Assembly: GCF_009760405.1 (NCBI RefSeq)
Contig: NZ_WRPP01000002.1
Coordinates: forward strand, 186,001 to 250,000
Length of the DNA stretch: 64,000 nt
Direction of reading: 5' to 3'
From: Nocardia terrae
GTDB lineage: Bacteria > Actinomycetota > Actinomycetes > Mycobacteriales > Mycobacteriaceae
Shown here: piece by piece, positions 35,439-44,847 of the stretch
Numbering within the stretch: position 1 is the first letter of the stretch
How the letters are laid out: each line of letters starts with the position of its first letter
Made by a program: the position numbers and the translations under genes
The notes under the pieces: model-generated
Database searches by the model: none
Told to the model about the DNA's origin: nothing
The model's input: only the letters and a program-made list of their open reading frames with translations

Positions 35439-36035
35439 CGGCCCGGCGGCCGGGCCGTCGGTCTCGCCACCGCCGCCGCGCGGTCGTCGACATCTGCGGC
35501 TCCGAGATGTGCACCAGGTGCCCGAAACGACCGGCACGCGACCGCGAAGCGTGTTGCGCCGAGCTCGCTGCCCGCGGCTGAGGGTTGATGCCGACGCTCT
35601 ACCCGGCCCGAGATCGCTGTACCCGAGTGGCCGGGAGGTGGAAGCCGCGCCCAAACAGGCTGCACCGCAAGGGAAGCGTCGGCGATGGGCGTTTGCGGGT
35701 CGGTGCCGCCGTGGATGAGTGGTTCGAACGTCGCGTCGAGGTGGGGTGTGCGCTGGTCGGGCCAGATCCGGATCCGTTGGCGGGTGTGGCTGTCGGCGTG
35801 ATCCGATACCGGCGACGGCGTGGATTCGTGCAGGTCAGACCGGTGGGACGGCAGGGTCCGGCAGGGTGGCGGCGCGGCGGGGTCGGTCCATCGGCGCGGG
35901 GTTGCGGGCGTGCCGATAGAGTGGTGCCCGCCGGGGCTTTGTGTTTCGTGACCGGCCACGATCGCGGGGAGAACCTTCCTCGCACCAGACCTGGCGGGAC
36001 CTCTCGCCTATGACGATGCCAAGGAGTGCGCAGCC
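35439..36035. other. Gene-poor stretch before thrS
   Basis: About 600 bases. The left part contains a remnant of a FhuF C-terminus (35483-35581). From 35582 to 36020 I see no gene on either strand; the open frames there are low-complexity. The thrS ribosome site AAGGAG is at 36021-36026. Confidence 0.5.
35483..35581 (+). pseudogene. Remnant of a second FhuF-like C-terminus
   Basis: A 32-codon stretch ending in TGA reads VVDICGSEMCTRCPKRP and then AELAARG. It lines up with the last 33 codons of the adjacent FhuF-like gene (CDMCTSCPKRP, AELAARR), keeps the CxxC pair and stops at the equivalent place. There is no start or upstream domain, so it is a fragment left by a partial tandem duplication or by deletion inside a second gene copy. 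Confidence 0.6.
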
Positions 36036-38093
36036 GTGACCACCTCAGCCCAGCAGACCCCAGTCGCCCGCGTCCGGGTTCCGGCTGGGACTACCGCCGG
36101 GGCCGCGGTGCGCGAGGCGGACCTGCCGAGCAAGGGGCCGGGCGCGGTCATCGTGGTGCGCGACGCCGCGGGTGACCTGAAGGATCTGTCGTGGATCCCC
36201 GAGCTGGACACCGAGGTCGAGGCCATCACCGCCGATTCCGCGGACGGGCGCAATGTGATCCGGCACTCGGCCGCGCACGTGCTCGCGCAGGCGGTGCAGC
36301 AGGAGTTCCCCGACGCCAAGCTCGGCATCGGCCCGTACATCAAGGACGGCTTCTACTACGACTTCCAGGTGGAGCGGCCGTTCACGCCGGAGGATCTGAC
36401 CAAGCTCGAATCCCGGATGAAGAAGATCATCAAAGGCGCGCAGCGGTTTTCGCGCCGGGTGGTCGAGGTCGAGGAGGCCCGGGTCGAGCTGGCCAAGGAG
36501 CCGTTCAAGCTCGAGCTGATCTCCGACAAGTCGGGCATCGACGATCCGGAGGTCATGGAGGTCGGCGGCAAAGAGCTGACCATCTACGACAACCTGGACC
36601 CGCGCACCGGCGAGCTGATCTGGGCCGACCTGTGCCGTGGCCCGCACCTGCCGACCACCAAGTACATTCCGGCGTTCAAGCTGACCCGGTCGAGTGCCGC
36701 CTACTGGCGTGGTGATCAGTCGCGTGAGGATCTGCAGCGCATCTACGGCACCGCGTGGGAATCCACCGAGGCCCAGGACGAGTACCTGCACCTGCTCGAA
36801 GAGGCCGAGAAGCGCGACCACCGCAAGCTCGGCCTGGAACTGGACCTGTTCTCCTTCCCGGATGAGCTGGGCTCGGGCCTGCCGGTGTTCCACCCCAAGG
36901 GCGGCATCATCCGCAAGGAGCTCGAGGACTACTCGCGCCGCCGCCACATCGCCGCGGGCTACGAGTTCGTCAACACCCCGCACATCACCAAGGGGCACCT
37001 GTTCGAGGTCTCCGGCCACCTGGACTGGTACCGCGACGGCATGTTCCCGGCCATGCATCTGGACGCCGAACTCAACGAGGACGGCTCGGTGCGCAAGCCC
37101 GGCCAGGACTACTACGTCAAGCCGATGAACTGCCCGATGCACAACCTGATCTTCCGGTCGCGCGGGCGCTCCTACCGCGAACTGCCGTTGCGCATGTTCG
37201 AATTCGGCTCGGTCTACCGCTACGAGAAGTCCGGTGTCGTCCACGGCCTGACCCGCGTGCGCGGTATGACGCAGGACGACGCGCACATCTACTGCACCAA
37301 GGAGCAGATGCACGCGGAGCTCACCTCCACGCTGCAATTCGTGCTGAGCCTGCTGCGCGACTACGGCCTCGACGACTTCTACCTGGAGCTCTCCACCAAG
37401 GACCCGAAGAAGTTCGTGGGCTCCGACGAGCTGTGGGAGGAGGCCACCGAGACACTGCGCAAGGTGGCCACCGACTCCGGTCTGGAGCTGGTCCCGGATC
37501 CGGGCGGCGCGGCCTTCTACGGCCCGAAGATCTCGGTGCAGGCCAAGGACGCGCTGGGCCGCACCTGGCAGATGTCGACCATCCAGCTCGACTTCAACCT
37601 GCCGGAACGTTTCGAGCTCGAATACACCGGTTCCGACGGGCAGAAGCACCGCCCCGTCATGATCCACCGCGCGCTCTTCGGCTCGATCGAGCGCTTCTTC
37701 GGCGTGCTCACCGAGCACTACGCGGGCGCGTTCCCGGCCTGGCTCTCGCCGGTCCAGGTCGTCGGCATCCCGGTCGCCGAAGCCTTCGCCGAGCACCTCG
37801 ACGTCGTCATCGAAGCCCTGCGCGACAACAACATTCGCGCCGAGGTCGACCGCAGCGACGACCGCATGCAGAAGAAGATCTTCAACCAGACCGCCCAGAA
37901 GATCCCCTTCCAGCTGCTCGCCGGTGCCCGCGATGTGGAGAACAACGCGGTCAGCTTCCGCTTCCGCGACGGCACCCAGGTCAACGGCGTGCCCGTGGCC
38001 GACGCGGTCGCCACCATCACCGACTGGATTCAGCGGCGCGAGAACGCATCTCCGACCGCGGAGGGCTTCGAAATCCGCAAAGGCGATCAATGA
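36036..38093 (+). CDS. thrS: Threonyl-tRNA synthetase
   Basis: Full-length class II threonyl-tRNA synthetase, 685 residues. Order: TGS domain (1-65), editing/zinc-site domain with [10 protein letters not shown] (HxxxH) and the later DLCRGPHLP, then the class II core with [42 protein letters not shown] and [13 protein letters not shown], and the C-terminal anticodon-binding domain. GTG 36036 has AAGGAG 9 bases upstream. Its stop overlaps the HIT gene start (ATGA), heading the conserved thrS-HIT-pgsA-acyltransferase-pimA-Nudix order of M. tuberculosis Rv2614c-Rv2609c. Confidence 0.97.
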   Translation: MTTSAQQTPVARVRVPAGTTAGAAVREADLPSKGPGAVIVVRDAAGDLKDLSWIPELDTEVEAITADSADGRNVIRHSAAHVLAQAVQQEFPDAKLGIGPYIKDGFYYDFQVERPFTPEDLTKLESRMKKIIKGAQRFSRRVVEVEEARVELAKEPFKLELISDKSGIDDPEVMEVGGKELTIYDNLDPRTGELIWADLCRGPHLPTTKYIPAFKLTRSSAAYWRGDQSREDLQRIYGTAWESTEAQDEYLHLLEEAEKRDHRKLGLELDLFSFPDELGSGLPVFHPKGGIIRKELEDYSRRRHIAAGYEFVNTPHITKGHLFEVSGHLDWYRDGMFPAMHLDAELNEDGSVRKPGQDYYVKPMNCPMHNLIFRSRGRSYRELPLRMFEFGSVYRYEKSGVVHGLTRVRGMTQDDAHIYCTKEQMHAELTSTLQFVLSLLRDYGLDDFYLELSTKDPKKFVGSDELWEEATETLRKVATDSGLELVPDPGGAAFYGPKISVQAKDALGRTWQMSTIQLDFNLPERFELEYTGSDGQKHRPVMIHRALFGSIERFFGVLTEHYAGAFPAWLSPVQVVGIPVAEAFAEHLDVVIEALRDNNIRAEVDRSDDRMQKKIFNQTAQKIPFQLLAGARDVENNAVSFRFRDGTQVNGVPVADAVATITDWIQRRENASPTAEGFEIRKGDQ

Positions 38094-38659
38094 GTGAACC
38101 GACCGCGCCCCGGCCCGAACAGATCGTGGACACCGGGGCCGGGGATCCGGACCGCCTGCAGCGGCTGTGGACCCCGCACCGCATGTCCTATATCACCGGC
38201 GATGTCGAGGAACCCAAGACGCCCAAGAAGACCGGGCACCCCTTCACCGACATCCCCGAGATGTCGGACGAGGACGGCCTGATCATCGCGCGCGGGCAGT
38301 GGGTGTACGCGGTGCTGAACCTGTACCCGTACAACCCCGGCCACACCATGGTCGTGCCGTACCGCCGGGTCGCCAACCTGGAGGACCTCACGCCGGACGA
38401 GAGCGCCGAGTTGATGGCGTTCACCCAGCAGGCGATTCGCGTCATGAAGCAGGTGTCGCGGCCCGAAGGGTTCAACGTGGGCCTGAACCTCGGCGGCGTC
38501 GCCGGCGGTTCACTCGCCGATCACCTGCATCAACATATCGTGCCGCGCTGGAGTGGAGACGCTAATTTCATTACCGTCGTCGGCGGAGTGAAGGTGATGC
38601 CGCAGCTGCTGCGCGAAACGCGGGCGCTGCTGGCACGGGCGTGGAAGGAAGCCGACTAG
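38090..38659 (+). CDS. HIT family protein, Ap4A phosphorylase-like (Rv2613c-like)
   Basis: A 189-residue histidine-triad protein. The nucleotide-binding motif is [10 protein letters not shown] (HxHxHxxPR) near residue 143, and [12 protein letters not shown] is the usual strand before it. The M. tuberculosis counterpart in the same position is a diadenosine-tetraphosphate phosphorylase. It overlaps thrS by 4 bases. The stop codon is the left edge of a large palindromic repeat, so the downstream pgsA group may be set off from it. Confidence 0.88.
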   Translation: MSEPTAPRPEQIVDTGAGDPDRLQRLWTPHRMSYITGDVEEPKTPKKTGHPFTDIPEMSDEDGLIIARGQWVYAVLNLYPYNPGHTMVVPYRRVANLEDLTPDESAELMAFTQQAIRVMKQVSRPEGFNVGLNLGGVAGGSLADHLHQHIVPRWSGDANFITVVGGVKVMPQLLRETRALLARAWKEAD

Positions 38660-38813
38660 GCATGTGCGAGTCAGGCCCGGAGGCGGTAGCGGAGCGTAAC
38701 CACGGAGGGCCCTTGCACATGCCTCATGGTTACAGCAGGTGCGAGTCAGGCCCGGAGGCGGTAGCGGAGCGTAACCACGGAGGGCCCTTGCACATGCCTC
38801 ATGGTTACAGCAT
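38659..38813. repeat. Duplicated 75-bp palindromic element
   Basis: Two copies (38664-38738 and 38739-38813) with 74 consecutive identical positions. The first can fold: GGCATGTGC (38659-38667) pairs with GCACATGCC (38715-38723), and GGCCC with GGGCC inside. The unit is exactly 25 codons and stays open in frame on both strands, but no start, domain or codon pattern supports a protein. It looks like a REP-type intergenic element in the gap between the HIT gene and pgsA. Confidence 0.85.
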
Positions 38814-38849
38814 GAGCCGGGGACACAGCACGAAAGGACAACGGGTAGC

Positions 38850-39521
38850 GTGCTGAGCTTCTTCGGTCGCGAGACGTTCGCCAAAGCGACTGCCCCGCTG
38901 GGCAAGGCGCTGGTGAGCACGGGGCTGACGCCGGACGCCATGACGCTGATCGGCACCACCGCCTCGATCGCCGCGGCGGTGACGCTGTTCCCCAGCGGTC
39001 ACCTGTTCTGGGGCACCATGGTGATCTGGCTGTTCGTCATGTTCGACATGCTGGACGGGGCCATGGCGCGCGCCCGCGGCGGCGGCACGAAATACGGCGC
39101 GGTGCTGGACGCCAGCTGTGACCGGGTGGCCGACGGGGCCATCTTCGCGGGACTGGCCTGGTGGGCGGTGTACCACGAGAACTCCGAGCACCTGTTCGTG
39201 GCGACGCTGGTGGTGCTGGTGACCTCGCAGGTGATCAGCTATGTGAAGGCGCGGGCCGAGGCCAGCGGGCTGTCCGCCGACGGCGGCCTCATCGAGCGTC
39301 CGGATCGGCTGATCATCGTGCTGGTGGGCGCCGGATTCACCGGCATCGGCGGCTATTACGGCATCGAGTGGCTGTCGTACGCCGTGTACGCCGCCATGTA
39401 CATCCTCGCGGTGCTGAGCATCATCACCGTCTTCCAACGGGTTCTGGCGGTACGCAATTCGCCGAGCGCCCGCGACATTCTCGCCCCCGCGGCGAAGGCC
39501 CCGGAGGAACCGCAGCGGTGA
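38850..39521 (+). CDS. pgsA: Phosphatidylinositol phosphate synthase (CDP-alcohol phosphatidyltransferase)
   Basis: A 223-residue membrane enzyme with the CDP-alcohol phosphatidyltransferase signature D-G-x2-A-R-x8-G-x3-D-x3-D, seen as MLDGAMARARGG and KYGAVLDASCDR. It has about six membrane segments. The M. tuberculosis counterpart (PgsA1) makes phosphatidylinositol phosphate from CDP-diacylglycerol and inositol phosphate, the base of PIM and lipoarabinomannan. GTG 38850 has AAAGGA upstream; GTGA overlap with the next gene. Confidence 0.9.
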   Translation: MLSFFGRETFAKATAPLGKALVSTGLTPDAMTLIGTTASIAAAVTLFPSGHLFWGTMVIWLFVMFDMLDGAMARARGGGTKYGAVLDASCDRVADGAIFAGLAWWAVYHENSEHLFVATLVVLVTSQVISYVKARAEASGLSADGGLIERPDRLIIVLVGAGFTGIGGYYGIEWLSYAVYAAMYILAVLSIITVFQRVLAVRNSPSARDILAPAAKAPEEPQR

Positions 39522-40531
39522 CCACCGATTTCACGTCCGCGATGACCGACAAGGCGTACGCGGCCGGTTGGCGTGTCGTGCGCGCGCTGCCGGAAGGCTT
39601 GGTGCGCAAGGGATTCGACGCGGGCGGCACCTTCGCGGCCCGGCGCGCGAACAAGCAGGCGCACCGGGGGCAGCCGAACATGTTGCGGCGCAACCTCGCC
39701 CGCGTGCTCGGCACGACTCCCGACGCGGTGCCCGACAGCCTGACCGAGGCCGGCATGCGGTCCTACGCCCGCTACTGGCGCGAGGCGTTCCGGCTGCCGT
39801 CCATGGACCATGCGGCCCTGGGCCGGAACCTGCACGTGGACGGCACCGAGCACCTCGACGCGGCGCTGGCACAGGGCAAGGGCGTGCTGCTGGTGCTGCC
39901 GCACTCGGGCAACTGGGATATGGCCGGGGTCTGGCTGGTGCAGAACTACGGCCAGTTCGCCACGGTCGCCGAGCGTTTGAAGCCGGAGTCGCTGTTCGAG
40001 CGCTTCGTCGAATTCCGGGAGAGCCTCGGCTTCGAGGTGTTCCCGCTGACCGGCGGTGAGCAACCCCCGTTCCCGCAGCTCGCGGATCGCCTGCGCGACA
40101 ACAAGGTCGTGTGCCTGATGGGCGAGCGCGACATCACCGGCAAGGGTGTGCCGGTCACCATGTTCGGCGAACGCACCTGGGTGCCCGCGGGCGCGGCCAA
40201 ACTCGCCGCCGACACCGGTGCCGCGCTGCTGCCCGTGCACTGCTGGTTCACCGAGGATGCCGACGGTACCGAGGGCTGGGGTATGGCGGTCTTCCCGCCC
40301 ATCGACGTCTCCCAGGGCATCGCCCCGGCAACCCAAGCGCTGGCAGACGTGTTCGCCGCCAACATCGCCGCCCATCCCGCCGACTGGCACATGTTGCAGC
40401 CCATGTGGAAAAGTGATCTGTCGCAGGCCCGATTGGAGCGGATCGCGGCCGCGCAACAGGCACTGGGGTATCGGGAGCCGGTGGGCGACACCGGAACCGA
40501 GGGGTCGGCACGGGGAACAGGTGCGCTATGA
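39518..40531 (+). CDS. patA: Phosphatidylinositol mannoside acyltransferase (Rv2611c/PatA-like)
   Basis: A 337-residue lysophospholipid-acyltransferase-fold protein of the LpxL/HtrB group. The catalytic HxxxxD motif is HSGNWD (about residues 131-136), and the GERDITGKGVPV segment shapes the acceptor site. It adds an acyl chain to the mannose of phosphatidylinositol mannosides at the inner face of the membrane. GTG 39518 overlaps the pgsA stop and the stop overlaps pimA by 4 bases. Confidence 0.9.
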   Translation: MTTDFTSAMTDKAYAAGWRVVRALPEGLVRKGFDAGGTFAARRANKQAHRGQPNMLRRNLARVLGTTPDAVPDSLTEAGMRSYARYWREAFRLPSMDHAALGRNLHVDGTEHLDAALAQGKGVLLVLPHSGNWDMAGVWLVQNYGQFATVAERLKPESLFERFVEFRESLGFEVFPLTGGEQPPFPQLADRLRDNKVVCLMGERDITGKGVPVTMFGERTWVPAGAAKLAADTGAALLPVHCWFTEDADGTEGWGMAVFPPIDVSQGIAPATQALADVFAANIAAHPADWHMLQPMWKSDLSQARLERIAAAQQALGYREPVGDTGTEGSARGTGAL

Positions 40532-41652
40532 GGATCGGCATGGTCTGCCCGTACTCGTTCGACGTTCCGGGCGGGGTGCAGGCGCACGTCGTGGAGTTGG
40601 CGCAGGTGCTCATCGAACGCGGGCACAAGGTGAGCGTGCTCGCGCCCGCCGCCGACGACACGCCGCTGCCGGATTTCGTGGTGTCGGCCGGTAAGGCCGT
40701 CGCGATTCCCTACAACGGCTCGGTGGCGCGACTGTCCTTCGGGCCCACCGCCTATACCCGCATCCGCCGCTGGATCGCCGAGAACGACTTCGACGTCCTG
40801 CACATCCACGAGCCCAACGCGCCCAGCCTGTCCATGCTGGCGTTGAAGATCGCGGAGGGGCCGATCGTGGCCACCTTCCACACCTCGACCACGAAGTCGC
40901 TGGTGCTCAGCACTTTTCAGGGCGTGCTGCGGCCCTACCACGAGAAGATCAGCGGCCGGATCGCGGTGAGCGAGCTGGCGCGCCGCTGGCAGGTGGAGGC
41001 GCTCGGCGGGGATGCCGTCGAAATCCCCAACGGCGTCGACGTTCCGGCGTTCGCGCACGCGCCGCTGCTGGACGGCTATCCGCGCGCGGGCAAGTCGGTG
41101 CTGTTCCTGGGTCGCTTCGACGAGCCGCGCAAGGGTATGGAGGTGCTGCTCGGCGCGCTGCCGGAACTGGTGCGCCGCCACCCTGATCTCGAGGTGATGA
41201 TCGTCGGCCGCGGTGACGAGGACCGGCTGCGCCGCGAGGCGGGGGAGAACGCGCGTCACCTGCGGTTCCTGGGGCAGGTCACCGATGCCGAGAAGGCGTC
41301 GGCCATGCGCAGCGCCGATGTCTATGTCGCCCCCAATCTGGGCGGCGAGAGCTTCGGCATCGTGCTGGTCGAGGCCATGGCCGCCGGAACCGCCGTGGTG
41401 GCCAGCGATCTCGACGCCTTCCGCCGCGTGCTGCGCGACGGCACGGCGGGCATGCTGGTTCCGGTCGGCGACTCCGACCGCCTGGCCGTGGCGATCTCCA
41501 CCATGCTCACCGACGACGACGTCCGCGAGAACTTCGTCCGGACGGCGAATCAGGTTGTCGGCGAATACGACTGGCCGGTCGTGGCCGAGCAGATCCTGCG
41601 CGTGTACGAGACCGTCACCGTCGGCGACGTCCGCGTCAGGACCGCCGGATGA
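40528..41652 (+). CDS. pimA: Phosphatidylinositol alpha-mannosyltransferase
   Basis: A 374-residue GT-B glycosyltransferase of family GT4. The N-terminal glycine loop reads YSFDVPGGVQAHV, the donor domain has GRFDEPRKGMEVL and the C-terminal NLGGESFGIVLVEAMAAG contains the E-x7-E pattern that binds GDP-mannose. PimA puts the first mannose on phosphatidylinositol, the committed step of PIM synthesis. The length fits the mycobacterial enzyme (about 378). Confidence 0.95.
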   Translation: MRIGMVCPYSFDVPGGVQAHVVELAQVLIERGHKVSVLAPAADDTPLPDFVVSAGKAVAIPYNGSVARLSFGPTAYTRIRRWIAENDFDVLHIHEPNAPSLSMLALKIAEGPIVATFHTSTTKSLVLSTFQGVLRPYHEKISGRIAVSELARRWQVEALGGDAVEIPNGVDVPAFAHAPLLDGYPRAGKSVLFLGRFDEPRKGMEVLLGALPELVRRHPDLEVMIVGRGDEDRLRREAGENARHLRFLGQVTDAEKASAMRSADVYVAPNLGGESFGIVLVEAMAAGTAVVASDLDAFRRVLRDGTAGMLVPVGDSDRLAVAISTMLTDDDVRENFVRTANQVVGEYDWPVVAEQILRVYETVTVGDVRVRTAG

Positions 41653-42692
41653 TCACTTTCTCCGCGACCTCCATCCTGGTCCTCACCCTCATCGCGGCAC
41701 TGCTCATCACCGCCGCGGTCTGGGCCTACACCACCGCGAATCGCCTGGACCGCCTGCACGTCCGCACCGACCAGGCCCGCCACGCCCTGGATGCGGCGCT
41801 GGCTCGCCGCGCGGTCGTGGCCCGCTCGGTCGCCACGACCCTGGCCGGTCTCTACGATCCCGCCCTGGTCGAACAGGCCCGCCGCCTCACCGCCCTGGCC
41901 GACCGCGCCGAACGCTCCAACTGGCGCGACCGCGAAACCGTCGAAAACCAGCTCGCCGCGGCCTTGTCCGCGGTCGACATCGCCCTGCTGCCCCCGCAGC
42001 TGGTGGCGGAACTGGCCGATGCCGAGGCCCGGGTGCTGATCGCCCGCCGCTTCCACAACGACGCCGTCCGCGACACCCTGGCGCTGCGCACCCGCCGCCT
42101 GGTCCGCTGGGTCCACCTGGCCGGTACCGCCCCCTTGCCGACCTACTTCGAGATCGCTGAACGCGTAACCGCCGCGGCTTCAACGGGTCTGGACGTCGAC
42201 ACCGTCCGCACCTCCGCGCGCGTGGTCCTCGTCGACGAGAACGACCGTGTCCTGCTCCTGCAGGGCGTCGACCCCAAGGGCCCCGACGTCCCCTTCTGGT
42301 TCACCATCGGTGGCGGCGTCAACCCCGGCGAAACCCTGCGCGAAGCCGCGATCCGCGAACTCTACGAGGAGACCGGCTACGCCGCCGACTCCTCCGCCCT
42401 GCGCGGCCCCCTCTGGCGCCGAGTGGCCGTCTTCCCCTTCAACGGCGAACTCATCCGCTCCGAAGAACTCTTCTTCGCCCTCCGCGCCAAGAACTTCGAA
42501 GTCAACCCCGCCAACCTCGACTACGTCGAACGCCGCGCCATCACCGCCAACAAATGGTGCACCCCCACCGACATAGCCCACCTCGACCACTCCGGCGAAA
42601 CCGTCTACCCCTACCACCTCGACCAACTCCTCCCCGAAGCCATCTCGGCCGCCGACGCCCCCACCGACCCCGAAGTCCGCTCCATCCGCTGA
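41649..42692 (+). CDS. Membrane-anchored Nudix hydrolase (Rv2609c-like)
   Basis: A 347-residue protein. One membrane anchor (about 7-27) is followed by a helical region (30-170) that looks like a coiled domain, then a Nudix domain with the box GGVNPGETLREAAIREL-YEETGY (G-x5-E-x7-RE-x2-EE-x-G). The family hydrolyses nucleoside diphosphate-linked compounds; the pimA neighbourhood suggests a sugar nucleotide or CDP-lipid, but this is a guess. It overlaps pimA by 4 bases and closes the operon. Confidence 0.88.
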   Translation: MITFSATSILVLTLIAALLITAAVWAYTTANRLDRLHVRTDQARHALDAALARRAVVARSVATTLAGLYDPALVEQARRLTALADRAERSNWRDRETVENQLAAALSAVDIALLPPQLVAELADAEARVLIARRFHNDAVRDTLALRTRRLVRWVHLAGTAPLPTYFEIAERVTAAASTGLDVDTVRTSARVVLVDENDRVLLLQGVDPKGPDVPFWFTIGGGVNPGETLREAAIRELYEETGYAADSSALRGPLWRRVAVFPFNGELIRSEELFFALRAKNFEVNPANLDYVERRAITANKWCTPTDIAHLDHSGETVYPYHLDQLLPEAISAADAPTDPEVRSIR

Positions 42693-42810
42693 CCCGGGCC
42701 GTCGAACGCAGGTCCGGTGGGTGGGATGGGGTTGGGAAAGCTCGTATTTCGGACCGGGTGGGCGGTTACGGTGGGGTGATCAATGGTGATCTGTGGCAAG
42801 GATTTACGGC

Positions 42811-43479
42811 ATGAAGTTGATGTATGCGTTGTGGGGGGACGGGCTGGGGGAGCGGCTGCGGGGGGAGGAGTTGCGCAAGGAGTTGGCGGGGGTGGGGGCC
42901 ACGGCCCTGCAGGTCAATGTGCGGGATGCGGAGGTGGAGGCCGCGCAGGTCAGGCACAGCACGTATGAGACGCCGATCGCGGCGATCGTGAGTGTGTGGA
43001 CCGAAGGGGGCCATGAGGCGGTCACGGCGGTTTTGCGAGGTGTCGCGGAGGACGTGAACGGGTGGATCGTCGACGAGCGTCGGCCGATCGTGCCGCCGGA
43101 GGTCGAGGACGGGGTGCGGACCGATGCGCTGGCGAATGTGGCCGTGCTGCGGATCCCCGAGGAATTGACGCGGGAGGAGTGGCTGCATCGGTGGCATGTG
43201 CTGCACACGCCGATCGCCATCGAGACGCAGGACACCTTCGGGTACGTGCAGAACACGGTCAGCGAGGCGATCACGCCGGGTAAGCGGGTGGACGCGTTCG
43301 TCGAGGAGCTGTTCCATATGGAGGCGATGACCAGTGCGCATGCCTTCTACGGCAGTGGCGGTGATGATGCCGAACTGCAGCGCCGGGTCACCGAGTTGAT
43401 GGAGAGCGTGGTCCGGTTCGGAGCCCATCTGAATCTGGACTTGGTGCCGACGAGCCGGTACGTCTACACACTGGCCTGA
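42811..43479 (+). CDS. EthD-domain protein
   Basis: A 222-residue protein with two related dimeric alpha/beta-barrel-like halves. The motif EEWLHRWHVLHTPIAIETQDTFGY resembles the EthD domain (WHxxHxPlA). EthD-type proteins act in ring-cleavage or heme-type chemistry, but nothing here identifies the substrate. ATG 42811 has CAAGGA 8 bases upstream; a GTG at 42793 would add six residues. The bases around the start are unusually G-rich. Confidence 0.6.
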   Translation: MKLMYALWGDGLGERLRGEELRKELAGVGATALQVNVRDAEVEAAQVRHSTYETPIAAIVSVWTEGGHEAVTAVLRGVAEDVNGWIVDERRPIVPPEVEDGVRTDALANVAVLRIPEELTREEWLHRWHVLHTPIAIETQDTFGYVQNTVSEAITPGKRVDAFVEELFHMEAMTSAHAFYGSGGDDAELQRRVTELMESVVRFGAHLNLDLVPTSRYVYTLA

Positions 43480-43593
43480 TCGATAGCTGCGCAAACTTTC
43501 CCGTGATCCTGCGCGCATTCTCCGCTAGGGTCCTGGGAAGGTTTGCCGCGCAACGGAATCGGCAGACCTAGTGTGGAAGGTGGAAGGTTTTTC

Positions 43594-43686
43594 GTGTCTT
43601 ACCTGCTCTATGACTTTCTCGAGCCGTTGATGGGCCCGGCCGCAGCCGAGTATTGGGCGACGATTTTCGTCGTCGGGCCGCTGTAG
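43594..43686 (+). CDS. 30-residue hydrophobic peptide ORF upstream of pdxS
   Basis: GTG 43594 to TAG 43686 encodes a 30-residue peptide starting MSYLLYDFLEPL and ending TIFVVGPL, with one hydrophobic stretch. A perfect-looking Shine-Dalgarno (GGAAGG, 43582-43587) is 6 bases before the start. It could be a small membrane protein, a leader peptide or chance. Nothing in the family repertoire I know matches. Confidence 0.4.
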   Translation: MSYLLYDFLEPLMGPAAAEYWATIFVVGPL

Positions 43687-43792
43687 GTAGCGAACCGGTA
43701 ACCCCGGGGCTGTGACGCCCGTCATCCGGTGTGGGGGCGGGCAGTCCAGTCGTGTCGGACTGGCTATCAAGTGGCCTGAATGGGCGGCCTAG

Positions 43793-43843
43793 AATCGACT
43801 CTGTTCGATTGCCCAGTGCTGCGTTCGATTCAATGACTCGATT
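43793..43843. promoter_or_regulatory. TCGATT repeat array before pdxS
   Basis: TTCGATT occurs at 43804-43810 and 43824-43830, TCGATT at 43838-43843, and the inverse AATCGA at 43793-43798. The pdxS start is 26 bases downstream. Repeats of this kind, including direct repeats, suit a MocR/PdxR-type regulator, although no such gene is in the window. Confidence 0.4.
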
Positions 43844-43868
43844 GGCCCACATGACCCAGGAGTTTGCC

Positions 43869-44771
43869 GTGACCACGCCCGACACCACCCCGACCATCGG
43901 TACCGCCCGCGTCAAGCGCGGCATGGCCGAGATGCTGAAGGGCGGTGTGATCATGGATGTCGTCACGCCGGAGCAGGCGAAGATCGCCGAGGATGCCGGT
44001 GCGGTCGCGGTCATGGCGCTCGAGCGGGTTCCGGCCGATATCCGCGCCCAGGGTGGCGTGTCCCGCATGTCGGATCCGGACATGATCGACGGCATCATCA
44101 ACGCCGTCTCCATTCCGGTCATGGCCAAGGCCCGTATCGGTCACTTCGTCGAGGCGCAGATCCTGCAGTCGCTCGGTGTCGACTACATCGACGAGTCCGA
44201 GGTGCTGACCCCGGCCGACTACGCCAACCACATCGACAAGTTCGCCTTCACCGTGCCGTTCGTGTGTGGCGCGACCAACCTGGGCGAGGCGCTGCGCCGG
44301 ATCACCGAGGGCGCGGCCATGATCCGCTCCAAGGGTGAGGCCGGCACCGGCGACGTCTCCAACGCCACCACCCACATGCGCACCATCCGCGCCGAGATCC
44401 GCCGCCTGACCTCGCTGTCCAAGGACGAGCTGTACGTGGCCGCCAAGGAACTGCAGGCTCCCTACGAGCTGGTGTGCGAGGTCGCCGAGACCGGCAAGCT
44501 GCCCGTGGTCATGTTCACCGCCGGTGGCATCGCCACCCCCGCCGACGCCGCCATGATGATGCAGCTCGGCGCCGAGGGCGTCTTCGTCGGCTCGGGCATC
44601 TTCAAGTCCGGCAACCCGGCCGAGCGCGCCGCCGCCATCGTCAAGGCCACCACCTTCCACGACGACCCCGACGTGCTGGCCAAGGTCTCCCGCGGCCTGG
44701 GTGAGGCCATGGTCGGCATCAACGTCGAGGAGATCCCGCAGCCCCACCGTCTCGCCGAGCGCGGCTGGTAA
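43869..44771 (+). CDS. pdxS: Pyridoxal 5'-phosphate synthase, synthase subunit
   Basis: A 300-residue TIM-barrel PdxS. It condenses ribose 5-phosphate, glyceraldehyde 3-phosphate and ammonia from PdxT into PLP. Signature stretches are [35 protein letters not shown], the active-site MAKARIGHF and GAGTGDV-type loop [14 protein letters not shown] 43869 is preferred because AGGAG lies 6 bases upstream; ATG 43851 would add six residues. Its partner pdxT is 16 kb away at 61219. Confidence 0.97.
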   Translation: MTTPDTTPTIGTARVKRGMAEMLKGGVIMDVVTPEQAKIAEDAGAVAVMALERVPADIRAQGGVSRMSDPDMIDGIINAVSIPVMAKARIGHFVEAQILQSLGVDYIDESEVLTPADYANHIDKFAFTVPFVCGATNLGEALRRITEGAAMIRSKGEAGTGDVSNATTHMRTIRAEIRRLTSLSKDELYVAAKELQAPYELVCEVAETGKLPVVMFTAGGIATPADAAMMMQLGAEGVFVGSGIFKSGNPAERAAAIVKATTFHDDPDVLAKVSRGLGEAMVGINVEEIPQPHRLAERGW

Positions 44772-44799
44772 TCAACTCCGGCACAGCCTGATTCGAGAG

Positions 44800-44835
44800 C
44801 CGCCGGGTGGTCCATCGGACCGCCCGGCGGTTTTT
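44800..44835 (+). terminator. Rho-independent terminator of pdxS
   Basis: CCGCCGGGTGGTCC pairs with GGACCGCCCGGCGG (14 bp, one G-T pair) around a 3-base loop and is followed by TTTTT. It is the most classical terminator in the window, so pdxS is not co-transcribed with what follows. Confidence 0.92.
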
Positions 44836-44847
44836 CATTGTGGGCGA

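Noticed and set aside
35617..35728. tRNA-like pieces (CCGAGTGGCCGGGAGG and GGTTCGAAC)
   Set aside because: The D-arm-like and T-arm-like pieces are about 100 bases apart and no acceptor stem or anticodon arm can be formed between them.
38664..38813. CRISPR-like repeat
   Set aside because: Only two directly abutting copies without spacers, and no cas genes nearby.
38641..38856. 71-codon ORF spanning the 75-bp repeats on the plus strand, and a matching minus-strand ORF
   Set aside because: Both frames are open only because the repeat is a multiple of three; both strands are equally open and there is no ribosome site or conserved domain.
43709..43724. Second CRP-like site (TGTGACGCCCGTCATC)
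   Set aside because: The right half-site matches only three of five bases, which is within chance for this base composition.
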